Source: a virus. Taken from it: 63,846 nucleotides of DNA. This document shows positions 31,814-39,650 of the stretch, one piece after another (the stretch's first letter is position 1; each line of letters opens with the position of its first letter). The notes beneath the pieces are model-generated. The model was not told the DNA's origin. It made no database searches and saw only the letters and a program-made list of their open reading frames with translations. The position numbers and the translations under genes were made by a program. The stretch lies in IMG/VR virus record IMGVR_UViG_3300036766_002130, positions 1 to 63,846 of that record. One strand, 5' to 3'.

Positions 31814-33030
31814 AGCCTCCTATGGCTAAAGCTCATAGGCTTCCAACAGGTTATCCTGTTCTTCTTTTTCCTGCTTCAGCGAGGACCACTGCTCCAAAGG
31901 AGCTGTAACCTTATCCTCTCCACAGGCGTTGATTTGGCTGGCCCCCAGCCTATGTATGTTTATAGCTGCGTTAAGATCTCTATCTAAGCTAAATCCACAA
32001 ACCTTACAATTAAATACTCTATCACTTAAAGTTAGCTCCTCGTTCTTCCAACCACATCTACTGCAAGTCTTACTACTTGGATAGAATTTATCTATCTTCA
32101 AGAAGTACTTGCTGTTCCAAAGCGCTTTATACTCTAACTGTCTTACAAATTCGGACCAAGCTACATCAGCAACAGATTTTGCAAGGTGATGATTCCTCAT
32201 CATTCCAGATATATTTAGATCTTCAACCACAACACCATCATACTTGGCTATCATATGAGATGTTAGTTTGTGAAGAAAATCTAATCTTACATCCTTTATC
32301 TTCTGATGTATCCTATGGACCTTCTTTCTTTGCTTATTCCTGTTAACACTTCCTTTCTGTTTTCTACTCAATCTTCTTTGTTCTCTAACCAACTTTTCCT
32401 CATACCTCTTCATGTGTTTTGGATTAATAATTATGGTCCCGTCTGATAAAGTAGCAAACGCATTTAACCCTAAATCTACTCCAACAAGATTATTTGCCTT
32501 TTTCTCTTTCTCCCGAATCTCAAATTCACAAGTTACTGAACAATACCATCTATTTCCATCTTGTAAAACCGTAATATGTTTTGGTTTACCTTGAAGAGAT
32601 CGATGTTTTATCCATCTTACTTCTCCTATTTTTGGAATATGAACAAAGCTTTTCTTCAACTTCCATCCTTGAGGACAAGTAAAGGAATCATTGTCTTTCT
32701 TCTTCTTAAACTTTGGAAAACCTCTGTTACTCCTAAAGCTATCTCTTAATGCTCTATCCAATTGTCTTGCTACAGTTTGTAAAGATTGAGAAAAAGATAG
32801 ATTTAGAAAATCAAATTCTTTCTTCAACTTAGGTATGGACATTGACATTTCGTAGAAAAATTTGAATTTCTTTGTTTCCTTATAATAGTCAGTATTGTTC
32901 TTGAGCAAGTAATTCCAGAGAAAACGAGCATTACCTCCCTGCTGAAGCAGCATAACTCTCTGCTCCTCTGTTGGATATATTCTAAATTTAAACCCTTTTT
33001 GAATCTTCATCTTACCTCAACTTCTGTATC
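31814..33030 (-). mobile_element. IS605-type element carrying tnpB, no tnpA
   Basis: The right end has a hairpin at 31819-31839 (CCTATG...CATAGG), overlapping the tnpB stop as in IS200/IS605 elements where the omega RNA arises. The left end lies just upstream of tnpB around 33020-33060. There is no tnpA (Y1 transposase), so it cannot move alone. Confidence 0.75.
31826..33010 (-). CDS. tnpB: TnpB, IS605 OrfB-type RNA-guided nuclease
   Basis: A 394-residue OrfB protein. The RuvC catalytic acids are in VGVDLGLNAFA (about 187-197), VVEDLNISGM and DRDLNAAINIH. The zinc ribbon is CSRCGWKN ... CKVCGFSL. The N-terminal wedge-like region starts with FKFRIYPTEEQ. All three acids are present, so it may be active; its guide would come from the sequence beyond the right end. 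The last codons lie in the terminal hairpin. Confidence 0.9.
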   Translation of the reverse strand: MKIQKGFKFRIYPTEEQRVMLLQQGGNARFLWNYLLKNNTDYYKETKKFKFFYEMSMSIPKLKKEFDFLNLSFSQSLQTVARQLDRALRDSFRSNRGFPKFKKKKDNDSFTCPQGWKLKKSFVHIPKIGEVRWIKHRSLQGKPKHITVLQDGNRWYCSVTCEFEIREKEKKANNLVGVDLGLNAFATLSDGTIIINPKHMKRYEEKLVREQRRLSRKQKGSVNRNKQRKKVHRIHQKIKDVRLDFLHKLTSHMIAKYDGVVVEDLNISGMMRNHHLAKSVADVAWSEFVRQLEYKALWNSKYFLKIDKFYPSSKTCSRCGWKNEELTLSDRVFNCKVCGFSLDRDLNAAINIHRLGASQINACGEDKVTAPLEQWSSLKQEKEEQDNLLEAYEL

Positions 33031-33203
33031 CTAATATCATTATACTGTCTCCCCTATTCCTTTTTAGTTTTTTTATTTTTTCCTTAAACTTTCCCTTGCT
33101 ATTCCCCGCCCTTCTTCCTCACTCTCTTAACCGACTTACGTAATCCAATCAGCTACTGAGGAAATATGGAAGGGTTATATTTAATTATCATCCTTTTCTC
33201 CTT

Positions 33204-33530
33204 TTACTTCGTCTTCTTACTACTACGTCGAGCCCTATTAGAATTCTTCAACTGCTTTTTAGTGGGATACTCTGTTTCTACCTTAAGTTTCAGATTATCC
33301 AGGATGTTCACAAATTTGTTTAAAACTTCATTTTGATTCTTGGCAATAAGGATGAGCCTATCTATTTGATCATACTGAATATCATTGGTGCTACTTATTT
33401 TGACTACTACAGTCCACAGTTTTGAGATGTCCCTTTCATAGATCTTTGCAGCTCGGCAAAAACCACAGTACAAACCTACTATAAAGCTAAACACAATACA
33501 AGAAATAGTGATCAGAATTGTTGTAACCAT
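33204..33530 (-). CDS. membrane-anchored coiled-coil protein
   Basis: A 108-residue protein with one N-terminal transmembrane helix (TTILITISCIVFSFIVGLYC) followed by a helical, basic tail. It resembles spanin- or lysis-region proteins only in form; function unknown. Confidence 0.5.
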   Translation of the reverse strand: MVTTILITISCIVFSFIVGLYCGFCRAAKIYERDISKLWTVVVKISSTNDIQYDQIDRLILIAKNQNEVLNKFVNILDNLKLKVETEYPTKKQLKNSNRARRSSKKTK

Positions 33531-33550
33531 CTTCTTTCTCCTTACAAAAT

Positions 33551-34507
33551 TTATTTTAATCTTACAAAATCTTCTAGCTTAATACCTGCCTTCTGCAACG
33601 TTCCAGCTTCTTCCACATCCTTCAAAAATCTGAGCCCATCAACGTAGTATCCTGCGGTTGGCCTTAGACCAGGCTGTAGCTTAGTAAAGAAGTTATTCAT
33701 ATATTCCATCACTTTTTCTCGAACATACTTCCCAACCATTGAAGCCAGAGCTACTGGGAAATAGTTACTATCAGCTCCTACTTCAAATAGAATATCTAAA
33801 CTTGTTTTTCCTGAGCACATTTTATATTCTGATTCTTCCAGACCCGAATTACTTGAAATTAAATTAAAATCTGGTAACTTTGTAAGCATTTCTTCATAGT
33901 AAGTCCGACCCCCAATCCTATCACAAACCACAAAAACCTGTTTTTCATTGAAAAAAGAAGCAAGAGCAGTAGCTGATTGAATATGTTCAAGTACCGAACT
34001 TATTACTAACTCCGCTTTGTTTCCGGTAGCTTGAACTCTCTGGTTAAACTCAGAAACATCAAAATAGCAGCATCTAGTATCCAAAAGCCGGATTCCCTGC
34101 TCTTTCATGTTCTTGGATAATTTAGTCGTAGCATCTACATCCTTCTTGAAGAGAAGGTTCTCACAAGTCTTTGGATACCAAGGGTATTTCCGAAGTTGAG
34201 AATTTGCAGTTATAGATACCGAAGCTAACAAATGAGGGAAGTTATCTATCTCCAAACCAAGTTGACCAAGGAAAGCCAAAGTAGTTCGCTCAAGGTGTTT
34301 GATTCCAGAACTTTGGCTAAAGGCTTTTTTGCTATCGGTAACTAATAGTCGGCTTTTAAGATTTCTTTTCTTCTTAGAAACAGCTTCTTTGAGATAGTAC
34401 CACAAGTCGTCTTTAGGGTTTGGGACCGAGAAGACAGTGGAAGTTACTACTAAAGGGCCTAGAATGGAACCATAACCATTTTCGTCGATTCCAGCAACAA
34501 TTGGCAT
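33551..34507 (-). CDS. RNase HII-like nuclease
   Basis: A 318-residue protein with the RNase HII pattern: GIDENGYGSILGPLVV near the N-terminus (D8, E9), LVTDSKKAF, VVCDRIGGR and the ALASMVGKYVREK segment that matches HII AAASIxAKxxRD. It is longer than HII and has a C-terminal RPTAGYYVDGLRFL. It may remove RNA primers or ribonucleotides. The start at 34507 has AAGGAG upstream; a longer frame comes from an inserted IS-derived sequence. Confidence 0.75.
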   Translation of the reverse strand: MPIVAGIDENGYGSILGPLVVTSTVFSVPNPKDDLWYYLKEAVSKKKRNLKSRLLVTDSKKAFSQSSGIKHLERTTLAFLGQLGLEIDNFPHLLASVSITANSQLRKYPWYPKTCENLLFKKDVDATTKLSKNMKEQGIRLLDTRCCYFDVSEFNQRVQATGNKAELVISSVLEHIQSATALASFFNEKQVFVVCDRIGGRTYYEEMLTKLPDFNLISSNSGLEESEYKMCSGKTSLDILFEVGADSNYFPVALASMVGKYVREKVMEYMNNFFTKLQPGLRPTAGYYVDGLRFLKDVEEAGTLQKAGIKLEDFVRLK

Positions 34508-34530
34508 TTCAGATCTCCTTACAGAAGACA

Positions 34531-34660
34531 GTGAGCTACCTATGGCTGAACCACAGGCTTCCTGCTTCAGCGAAGCGTACTTGTGCTTCTCCACAGGCAT
34601 TGTCTTGATAGGCTCCCTACCAATTTGTAAAGATATCACTATCATTATACTGTCTCTCCT
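34531..34660. mobile_element. IS605-derived MITE-like element
   Basis: Holds a hairpin variant (34539-34557, CCTATGG...CCACAGG), a block shared with the tnpB 3' region (CCTGCTTCAGCGA, CTTCTCCACAGGC), and an end TATCATTATACTGTCTC-like sequence also found at 33030-33060. It lacks tnpB. It sits just upstream of the RNase HII-like gene. Confidence 0.65.
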
Positions 34661-34721
34661 TCTCTTCTTTAGAAAAATCTTCGTAAAGAATCTGCATCAT
34701 ACTGGGTGGCGAGAAAAGTGC

Positions 34722-35234
34722 TTAAAACAATAATGTGTCCTCTCCAGTCAAAATTTCTCCACCCATTTCTACTGGTTTCCAAAATCTAATCTCAACTTTA
34801 CCCCACCCTGAAGGTTTGCAACCCAACACTGAGTATTTTAGCCTTCCAAGGCAGCAGGCGACAACTTCGCGTTGGAAAGATCCCAAACCCACGGTTGCTT
34901 TCTGAAAATAATCCTTGGAAACTATAAGAGAAAATGTAAAGATTTCCTTTTCCCCTTCAAAGATGTTTATTGTAACTGTACCACTATTGCAAGCAATTGT
35001 CTTTCCTTGCGCATCTGCCAGAGTAAAGTAAACTACTATGCCATCCGAACCTTCCTTATAGGCACAAACATTTTTAATGTACTCTGGATTCCCATACACA
35101 AGCTCTAACTGCTCCGGTTTAGTTTCGTGAACCGGTATATATCCACATCTTAAATAAGAGCTAGTTACTAATATCACGCTTACTGCTACTATCAACCCCA
35201 CAAACATCAACATTGCCATAATTAGCTTCTTCAT
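34722..35234 (-). CDS. exported/membrane-anchored protein
   Basis: A 170-residue protein beginning MKKLIMAMLMFVGLIVAVSV, a signal or anchor helix from the shared cassette. The remainder is beta-rich with no recognised domain (IEIRFWKPVEMGGE-like end). Confidence 0.6.
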   Translation of the reverse strand: MKKLIMAMLMFVGLIVAVSVILVTSSYLRCGYIPVHETKPEQLELVYGNPEYIKNVCAYKEGSDGIVVYFTLADAQGKTIACNSGTVTINIFEGEKEIFTFSLIVSKDYFQKATVGLGSFQREVVACCLGRLKYSVLGCKPSGWGKVEIRFWKPVEMGGEILTGEDTLLF

Positions 35235-35288
35235 TTTACTGTCCTTTCAAAAAGGTTAAAATTAGTTTGTTTTTGTTTCTTCTTATAA

Positions 35289-35345
35289 ATTATATGCACA
35301 AAACCCGAGGCTTCCAAATAAATTTTTGAAATTTTTTATTTTTCA
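35289..35345 (-). promoter_or_regulatory. P2-like promoter for leftward genes
   Basis: -10 TATAAT (35289-35294) and downstream TTATAAGAAG, with a diverged upstream half. It reads leftward to 34722-35234 and lies back to back with rightward promoters. Confidence 0.55.
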
Positions 35346-35544
35346 TTTGGAACCTTTTCAACAATTCATTATACTTTACATAACAGAAGTACCAAATAGG
35401 AAAGGCAAGGATAGAGGTTTAACCTCCTTCTATCCCTTTAATCTACCTATCGCACTTAACGCAGAACAAGATATCTCCAACTGGAGGATATGTAGGCAGG
35501 TTCAAGGGATTGAGGTAAGTGTTGAGGGGTAAGGATTATAAGGT
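35346..35544. other. divergent intergenic region, no clear gene
   Basis: Contains a possible rightward TATACT box near 35371, a hairpin around 35413-35440, and a stretch (CACTTAACGCAGAACAA) that recurs in altered form near 44565. The minus-strand reading of that stretch, LFCVKCDR, suggests a decayed small gene. No convincing full gene. Confidence 0.4.
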
Positions 35545-35640
35545 CTATAAGGATTACAATGGGAATTGAGTATTTCTCAAATTTTTACCATTTTTCATTT
35601 TGATCTCTCCAAAAATAGGTTATACTTTATATGAAGAAGA
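35545..35640 (+). promoter_or_regulatory. conserved P1 promoter, rightward
   Basis: -10 TATACT (35621-35626), upstream CAAATTTTTACCATTTTTCA and CTCCAAAAATAGGT spacer. About 95 bp matches the leftward copy at 14049-14140. It drives the 35.7-38.3 kb exported-protein genes. Confidence 0.75.
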
Positions 35641-35664
35641 ACAAAAGTTTGAGAAAGGGAAAAA

Positions 35665-36039
35665 ATGAAATTTGAAACAATGGTAGTAATAGGTTTTTTG
35701 ATTGTTATAGGTATTCCACTAATCCTAGCAATCGTGAACTTGATTCTTCGCATTGCCTTAGGTTATTGGTCACCTGTCTTTGTATGGATACTATTTGGCT
35801 ACCTCGCTATCTTAGGAGCCATCTATGCTGCGATGGCAGTGTTCTTCCGTGCTCGGGAAAAAGCACTAGAAGTAGAGCGCCAAAGATCCTTAACCTTGAG
35901 CCAGGAAAGATGTGCTAGATCACTAAGCAATATTGAGAACCAGTTATCCTGGGATAGGATGAACCACAGAAACACTAACACTTCCAATGATGCTGCTTAT
36001 GCGAAGTTTGAAAGAGCTTTGAGAAATGTTAGAAGGTAA
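35665..36039 (+). CDS. membrane protein, 124 aa
   Basis: Two long hydrophobic segments (about 5-30 and 36-60) then a charged helix (AREKALEVERQRSLTLSQER). Topology suggests both ends in the cytosol. Family not recognised. First gene of the rightward block. Confidence 0.6.
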   Translation: MKFETMVVIGFLIVIGIPLILAIVNLILRIALGYWSPVFVWILFGYLAILGAIYAAMAVFFRAREKALEVERQRSLTLSQERCARSLSNIENQLSWDRMNHRNTNTSNDAAYAKFERALRNVRR

Positions 36040-36069
36040 AAATGCAATCCTTTTTGAAAGGGTAGTAAG

Positions 36070-36501
36070 ATGACAAATAAGTCTTGGAACTGTGATAAGT
36101 TGATCGTGACTATACTGGTAGTTGGGGTGGCCTGGGTGATCTGGGCGGGTACGACAGGAAAAACGGATCTTCAAAAAGCTCAACTCACCACCCAGGCACA
36201 AGTTCAAAAGGAACATAAAATCCAAGAACAGAAGGAATTAAATTCAATAGCTATTGCTTGGATGAATGAAGTTTTACAGAAAGGAGTTTTTACTCACATA
36301 AACGAAGGTGCTCATACTGTTCGTATGAACCCGCTTGTTTGGTTGGGTATATCTTTGGAAGATAAGCAAGGTCTGGTTGCTGGATGTTCAACTTACTTTG
36401 AGGCTCTTACTGGTTTACCTGGGGCAACAATTCTGAATAATCAAAATGATACCAAACTCGGAGAAACGGGTTGGTTAGGTGGAATAAAGATTTACTATTA
36501 G
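36070..36501 (+). CDS. exported or anchored protein, 143 aa
   Basis: One N-terminal hydrophobic helix (KLIVTILVVGVAWVIWAG) from the shared cassette, then a helical linker and a globular C-terminus (GLPGATILNNQNDTK). Function unknown. Confidence 0.6.
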   Translation: MTNKSWNCDKLIVTILVVGVAWVIWAGTTGKTDLQKAQLTTQAQVQKEHKIQEQKELNSIAIAWMNEVLQKGVFTHINEGAHTVRMNPLVWLGISLEDKQGLVAGCSTYFEALTGLPGATILNNQNDTKLGETGWLGGIKIYY

Positions 36502-36514
36502 AAAGGAAAGAAAG

Positions 36515-36886
36515 ATGAAGAAACTAATTGTGACAATGCTGGTGATGTTAGGAGTGTTGGTGAGTGGGTGTACATCACTTATGCCACATCCACGACCCTG
36601 GACAAATCAGGAGAAGATGGCAGCAGTATTCTTCATAGCTGCTCACACTGCTAATGCATTGACAACTGAAGCTCATCAAGACCACCCAGAGCTTTATTAT
36701 GAACGAAATCCAATCCTGGGAAGACACCCATCTGATGCAGAGATTGGTGGATACTTCTCAATAACTGGCGTTGGAACACTATTGGTAGCCCATCTGTATC
36801 CAGAATTGAGAAAGCCACTACTTGTTGGGTATGGGGCAGTAAATTGTTGTTGGACTGTACACGATTACAAACTTATGAAAGATTAA
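36515..36886 (+). CDS. lipoprotein, 123 aa
   Basis: Signal peptide MKKLIVTMLVMLGVLVSGC ends in a lipobox (LVSGC, lipidated Cys19). The mature part has hydrophobic helices (GVGTLLVAHLYPELRKPLLVG) that resemble membrane-integrated segments. Small phage lipoproteins often block superinfection, but that is only analogy here. Confidence 0.65.
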   Translation: MKKLIVTMLVMLGVLVSGCTSLMPHPRPWTNQEKMAAVFFIAAHTANALTTEAHQDHPELYYERNPILGRHPSDAEIGGYFSITGVGTLLVAHLYPELRKPLLVGYGAVNCCWTVHDYKLMKD

Positions 36887-36978
36887 CAATGGATCCACAA
36901 GCACAATGTAGGAGTTATTTTATAAAAAGAGCTAATTTCTAAAACCTAAAAGGGAACAGAGTTTGAAAGGGTAGAAAG

Positions 36979-37575
36979 ATGAAGAAGCTAATTGTGACAA
37001 TAATAGTGTTGGTGGGGATGTTTGGTTCCCCAATAGTTGCTAGAGAAGGTTACTTTACTATTGGTGGTGGGCATGGTGGTCCAACTGATTCTTCTAACAT
37101 AACTTTTGAATTTGGAAGGATTACGGAGAATTATTTTGACCGCGACAATTTAATCGCTCTGGGTATCCCCATTATTCTAAACAATGAAGGTCTTCCTAAA
37201 GATGCGGTGCGGACAAATGATCCAGATTGGTCGGGATGGTATCGTTTTGAGTCCCGGTATGGATATCTTACCGATGAGGGAGCAGTGCGGAGCATGCCGG
37301 AGTTTGGGTTCTTTGTAAAATATGGTATCGAGACTATCAAACACTCACGGTTATTTGCAACAGTGTTCGGTGGAGTAACATTCGCAGATGAGGTTCACCT
37401 GTATACCTCTGCGTTAGGTCCTCCTGATTACTACAAAGATGAAGGTTGGAATGTTTATGGCTTATATGGTGTTGGGTTAAGCTATTTTCCAATAAATAGC
37501 AAACTTGTTGTAACAGTTGATTGTGATAGTAGGCGGGGTGTTACCGGTAGTGTAGGATGGCGTTGGGAATTCTAA
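36979..37575 (+). CDS. outer-membrane beta-barrel-like protein
   Basis: A 198-residue protein with a signal peptide (MKKLIVTIIVLVGMFGSPIVA, cleavage after VA), many alternating-residue strands, and a C-terminal WRWEF ending in Phe, the usual signal for barrel insertion. It resembles small eight-stranded OmpA/OmpW-like barrels in form, not in sequence. A phage-encoded porin-like protein could alter the host surface or mask a receptor. Confidence 0.6.
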   Translation: MKKLIVTIIVLVGMFGSPIVAREGYFTIGGGHGGPTDSSNITFEFGRITENYFDRDNLIALGIPIILNNEGLPKDAVRTNDPDWSGWYRFESRYGYLTDEGAVRSMPEFGFFVKYGIETIKHSRLFATVFGGVTFADEVHLYTSALGPPDYYKDEGWNVYGLYGVGLSYFPINSKLVVTVDCDSRRGVTGSVGWRWEF

Positions 37576-37624
37576 GGAGGATACTGATAGGCTAGCAAGA
37601 TTAACCATTTGAAAGGACAGTAAA

Positions 37625-37786
37625 ATGGCTCTACTATTCTTAATTTGTTTATATTTCCTTCCAACTTTTGTTGCAGCAATAAATAAGAAGCGAAATGGTT
37701 GTGCTATTCTTTTACTTAATTTGCTTCTTGGGTGGACATTAATTGGGTGGGTAGTTGCTCTTGTGTGGGCAGCTTGTAAAGATTAA
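37625..37786 (+). CDS. superinfection immunity protein (Imm-like)
   Basis: A 53-residue membrane protein, FLPTFVAAINKKRNGCAILL then NLLLGWTLIGWVVALVWA, matching the T4 Imm family (FLPT...N...LGWTLIGWVVALVWA). Such proteins block DNA injection by related phages. GAAAGGACAG is upstream. Confidence 0.8.
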   Translation: MALLFLICLYFLPTFVAAINKKRNGCAILLLNLLLGWTLIGWVVALVWAACKD

Positions 37787-37807
37787 CTTTTTTGAAAGGA
37801 CAGTAAG

Positions 37808-38275
37808 ATGAACAAGCTAATTGTGACAATGATAGTAGGATTGCTGGGGGCCTGCCTAATAATAATTGTAGCAGAACATACAAAGAAGCCAGAACCAGAA
37901 CCTACAAAGAAGCCAATTACTTTAGCAACTGAACAGCAGCGAATGGATCAAGTGAATAAACAAGGACGAGCAGTATTAACCAATATACCCTGCCCATATA
38001 TTGGGGATGTCCCCGAAATTAAAGAGTGGAAAGTTGAAGATAACAATTTATTTCTTGCTTTTTCTTCGCGCCCACCAGACTGGAAAACTATTACTTGTGT
38101 GGCAGCTGCGAATTTTTGGGAGAAACATGGTGGTCTAGTTTATGCTTGGGCAATTCGAGGGTGTGACCTAAATAATGGGGTGCTCCGAGACGATTGGCGT
38201 TTCTACGGATATCGAACGCTGGGAGATGGTGAAGATACTTGGCAGTATGGAGGGCGTTCACATTGGGGCCAATAA
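37808..38275 (+). CDS. exported protein, 155 aa
   Basis: N-terminal hydrophobic segment from the shared cassette (MNKLIVTMIVGLLGACLIII), possibly a lipobox-like LLGAC, then a proline-rich linker (KKPEPEPTKKP) and a compact domain with several Trp. Function unknown. Confidence 0.6.
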   Translation: MNKLIVTMIVGLLGACLIIIVAEHTKKPEPEPTKKPITLATEQQRMDQVNKQGRAVLTNIPCPYIGDVPEIKEWKVEDNNLFLAFSSRPPDWKTITCVAAANFWEKHGGLVYAWAIRGCDLNNGVLRDDWRFYGYRTLGDGEDTWQYGGRSHWGQ

Positions 38276-38295
38276 CTAAACATTTTACTATCCAT

Positions 38296-38331
38296 GCCCG
38301 GTATTGAGAACATTTCTCTGCCGGGCTTTTT
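38296..38331 (+). terminator. rho-independent terminator
   Basis: Stem GCCCGG / CCGGGC around a 19-base loop, followed by TTTTT. It ends the rightward exported-protein block. Confidence 0.75.
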
Positions 38332-38444
38332 GGGATAAAAATGATATGCTCAAAACACTTTGTAATATGGCTGGTATTGAATGGCAAGTAGTGCTACTTG
38401 CTATTTATGCCTATTGTTGTTTATGTTGAAAGTGAGGTGCAGAA

Positions 38445-38522
38445 GTGAAACCCAAAAACCCCTGTACGTGTAAGAAATGTCAAACTGCTTGTGAGAGACC
38501 AGGTTGGTTTATAAAAGAGTAA
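38445..38522 (+). CDS. 25-residue CxC..C zinc-like microprotein
   Basis: Starts GTG with GAGGTG upstream. CTCKKCQTACERPGWF matches a recurrent phage microprotein pattern (CxCxxCxxxC...PGWF). Probably binds zinc; function unknown. The terminal hairpin copy at 38531 follows directly. Confidence 0.55.
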   Translation: MKPKNPCTCKKCQTACERPGWFIKE

Positions 38523-38530
38523 CTTCTAAA

Positions 38531-38551
38531 CCTATGAGCTTTAGCTATAGG
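38531..38551 (+). repeat. IS605-type terminal hairpin, solo copy
   Basis: CCTATGAGCTTTAGC then TATAGG, with upstream AACTTCTAAA as in other copies. It lies after a stop codon and before the methyltransferase. Confidence 0.7.
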
Positions 38552-38598
38552 AGGCCCACTCTCTTCTTTCTGGCCATTCTAAAAAGAACAAAATAGGG

Positions 38599-39348
38599 AT
38601 GAAAATGAACAACTACCTCAACAAAATACTAACCGGGGACTGCATCAAAGTCTTACAAGAAATGCCAGCCGAGTCTGTAGATCTGGTCGTGACGAGTCCA
38701 CCTTACAACTGCGGGATTGAATATAACAACTACAATGACCCCCGTCCATTTGATGAATACTATTCTTGGTGTAAAGAATGGGTATCTTTATGTTACAAAG
38801 TCTTAAAGGATAACCGGCGAATAGCTCTAAACGTTTTAGTTAACATGGGAAATAGACAGATAGGAAGAGACCTACCATGCGTTAGGTTTAGCAACCTACT
38901 CGAACAGGTAGGGTTTAACTTGAATAACATTATCCTTTGGGAAGACGAAACTAGAGCAACCCTCACTGCCTGGGGAAGTTGGGCTTCTGCTAGTGCTCCC
39001 TACATATACTGTCCTTATGAAGCAATTATCATAGCCAGTAAAGGTGATTGGAAAAGGCAGGATAAAGGAATATCCAATATAACTGGGGATGAGTTCAAAA
39101 AGTGGGTTCGAGGAACGTGGAGGTTTCCCCCGGTAAGGAATAAATCTTTTCCAGTTTCTTTCCCAGAAGAACTTCCAAGAAGATGCATAAAGTTGTTATC
39201 ATATGTTGGGGACATAGTACTTGACCCATTTTGCGGGATTGGAACCACTTGTACAGTCGCGAAAAAGTTGAACCGGGAGTATATTGGAATTGACATATCT
39301 CCGAAGTACTGCAAACTGGCAAGAAATCGACTAAGGACATTTTTTTGA
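38599..39348 (+). CDS. DNA methyltransferase (beta class)
   Basis: A 249-residue amino-methyltransferase. The catalytic motif IV is TSPPYNCGI (about 32-40) at the N-terminal end and motif I is LDPFCGIGTT (about 210-219) at the C-terminal end, the beta-class order. TSPPY suits either N6-adenine or N4-cytosine; no target can be read. No restriction partner is visible, so it is an orphan that may protect phage DNA or regulate. Confidence 0.85.
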   Translation: MKMNNYLNKILTGDCIKVLQEMPAESVDLVVTSPPYNCGIEYNNYNDPRPFDEYYSWCKEWVSLCYKVLKDNRRIALNVLVNMGNRQIGRDLPCVRFSNLLEQVGFNLNNIILWEDETRATLTAWGSWASASAPYIYCPYEAIIIASKGDWKRQDKGISNITGDEFKKWVRGTWRFPPVRNKSFPVSFPEELPRRCIKLLSYVGDIVLDPFCGIGTTCTVAKKLNREYIGIDISPKYCKLARNRLRTFF

Positions 39349-39366
39349 AGAAAAGAGAGTAGATAA

Positions 39367-39634
39367 ATGGGAAAAGAAAAAATAATAGTCTATCTAAGAA
39401 AACTTACATCGAAGACTCCAGAGTTTACTGGTCAAGCTGGTTACTATATTGTTGATAGTGATCAAGCACACCCCCCTCCTACATAAAGATGGGGGATGGC
39501 GCGGCTCAATAGGATTATACCTAAGCCATACAGCAAATAAGTTTCTTTGGGACGCACCTGGGTGCTTTGAAACAAAAGAAGAAGCAATAAAGCTAGCAGA
39601 AAAACTTGGATACAAATTAGTAGAACAATGTTAA
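39367..39634 (+). pseudogene. small gene split by a C-tract frameshift
   Basis: The first frame (MGKEKIIVYLRKLTSKTPE...) stops soon after a run of six C; the second frame (LHKDGGWRGSIGLYLSHTAN...) continues to a TAG-type stop. Together they form one protein of about 88 residues. The total is 3x89+1 bases. A C-run is a classic site for sequencing error, but programmed slippage is possible. Confidence 0.55.
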
Positions 39635-39650
39635 GGATTGGTAAAGTGAA

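Noticed and set aside
31814-33030. tnpB as Cas12-like effector of a CRISPR system
   Set aside because: The hairpin end and missing array fit an IS605 element, not a CRISPR locus.
38346-38429. 27-codon hydrophobic rightward frame after the terminator
   Set aside because: Weak start signal and no family; left unannotated.
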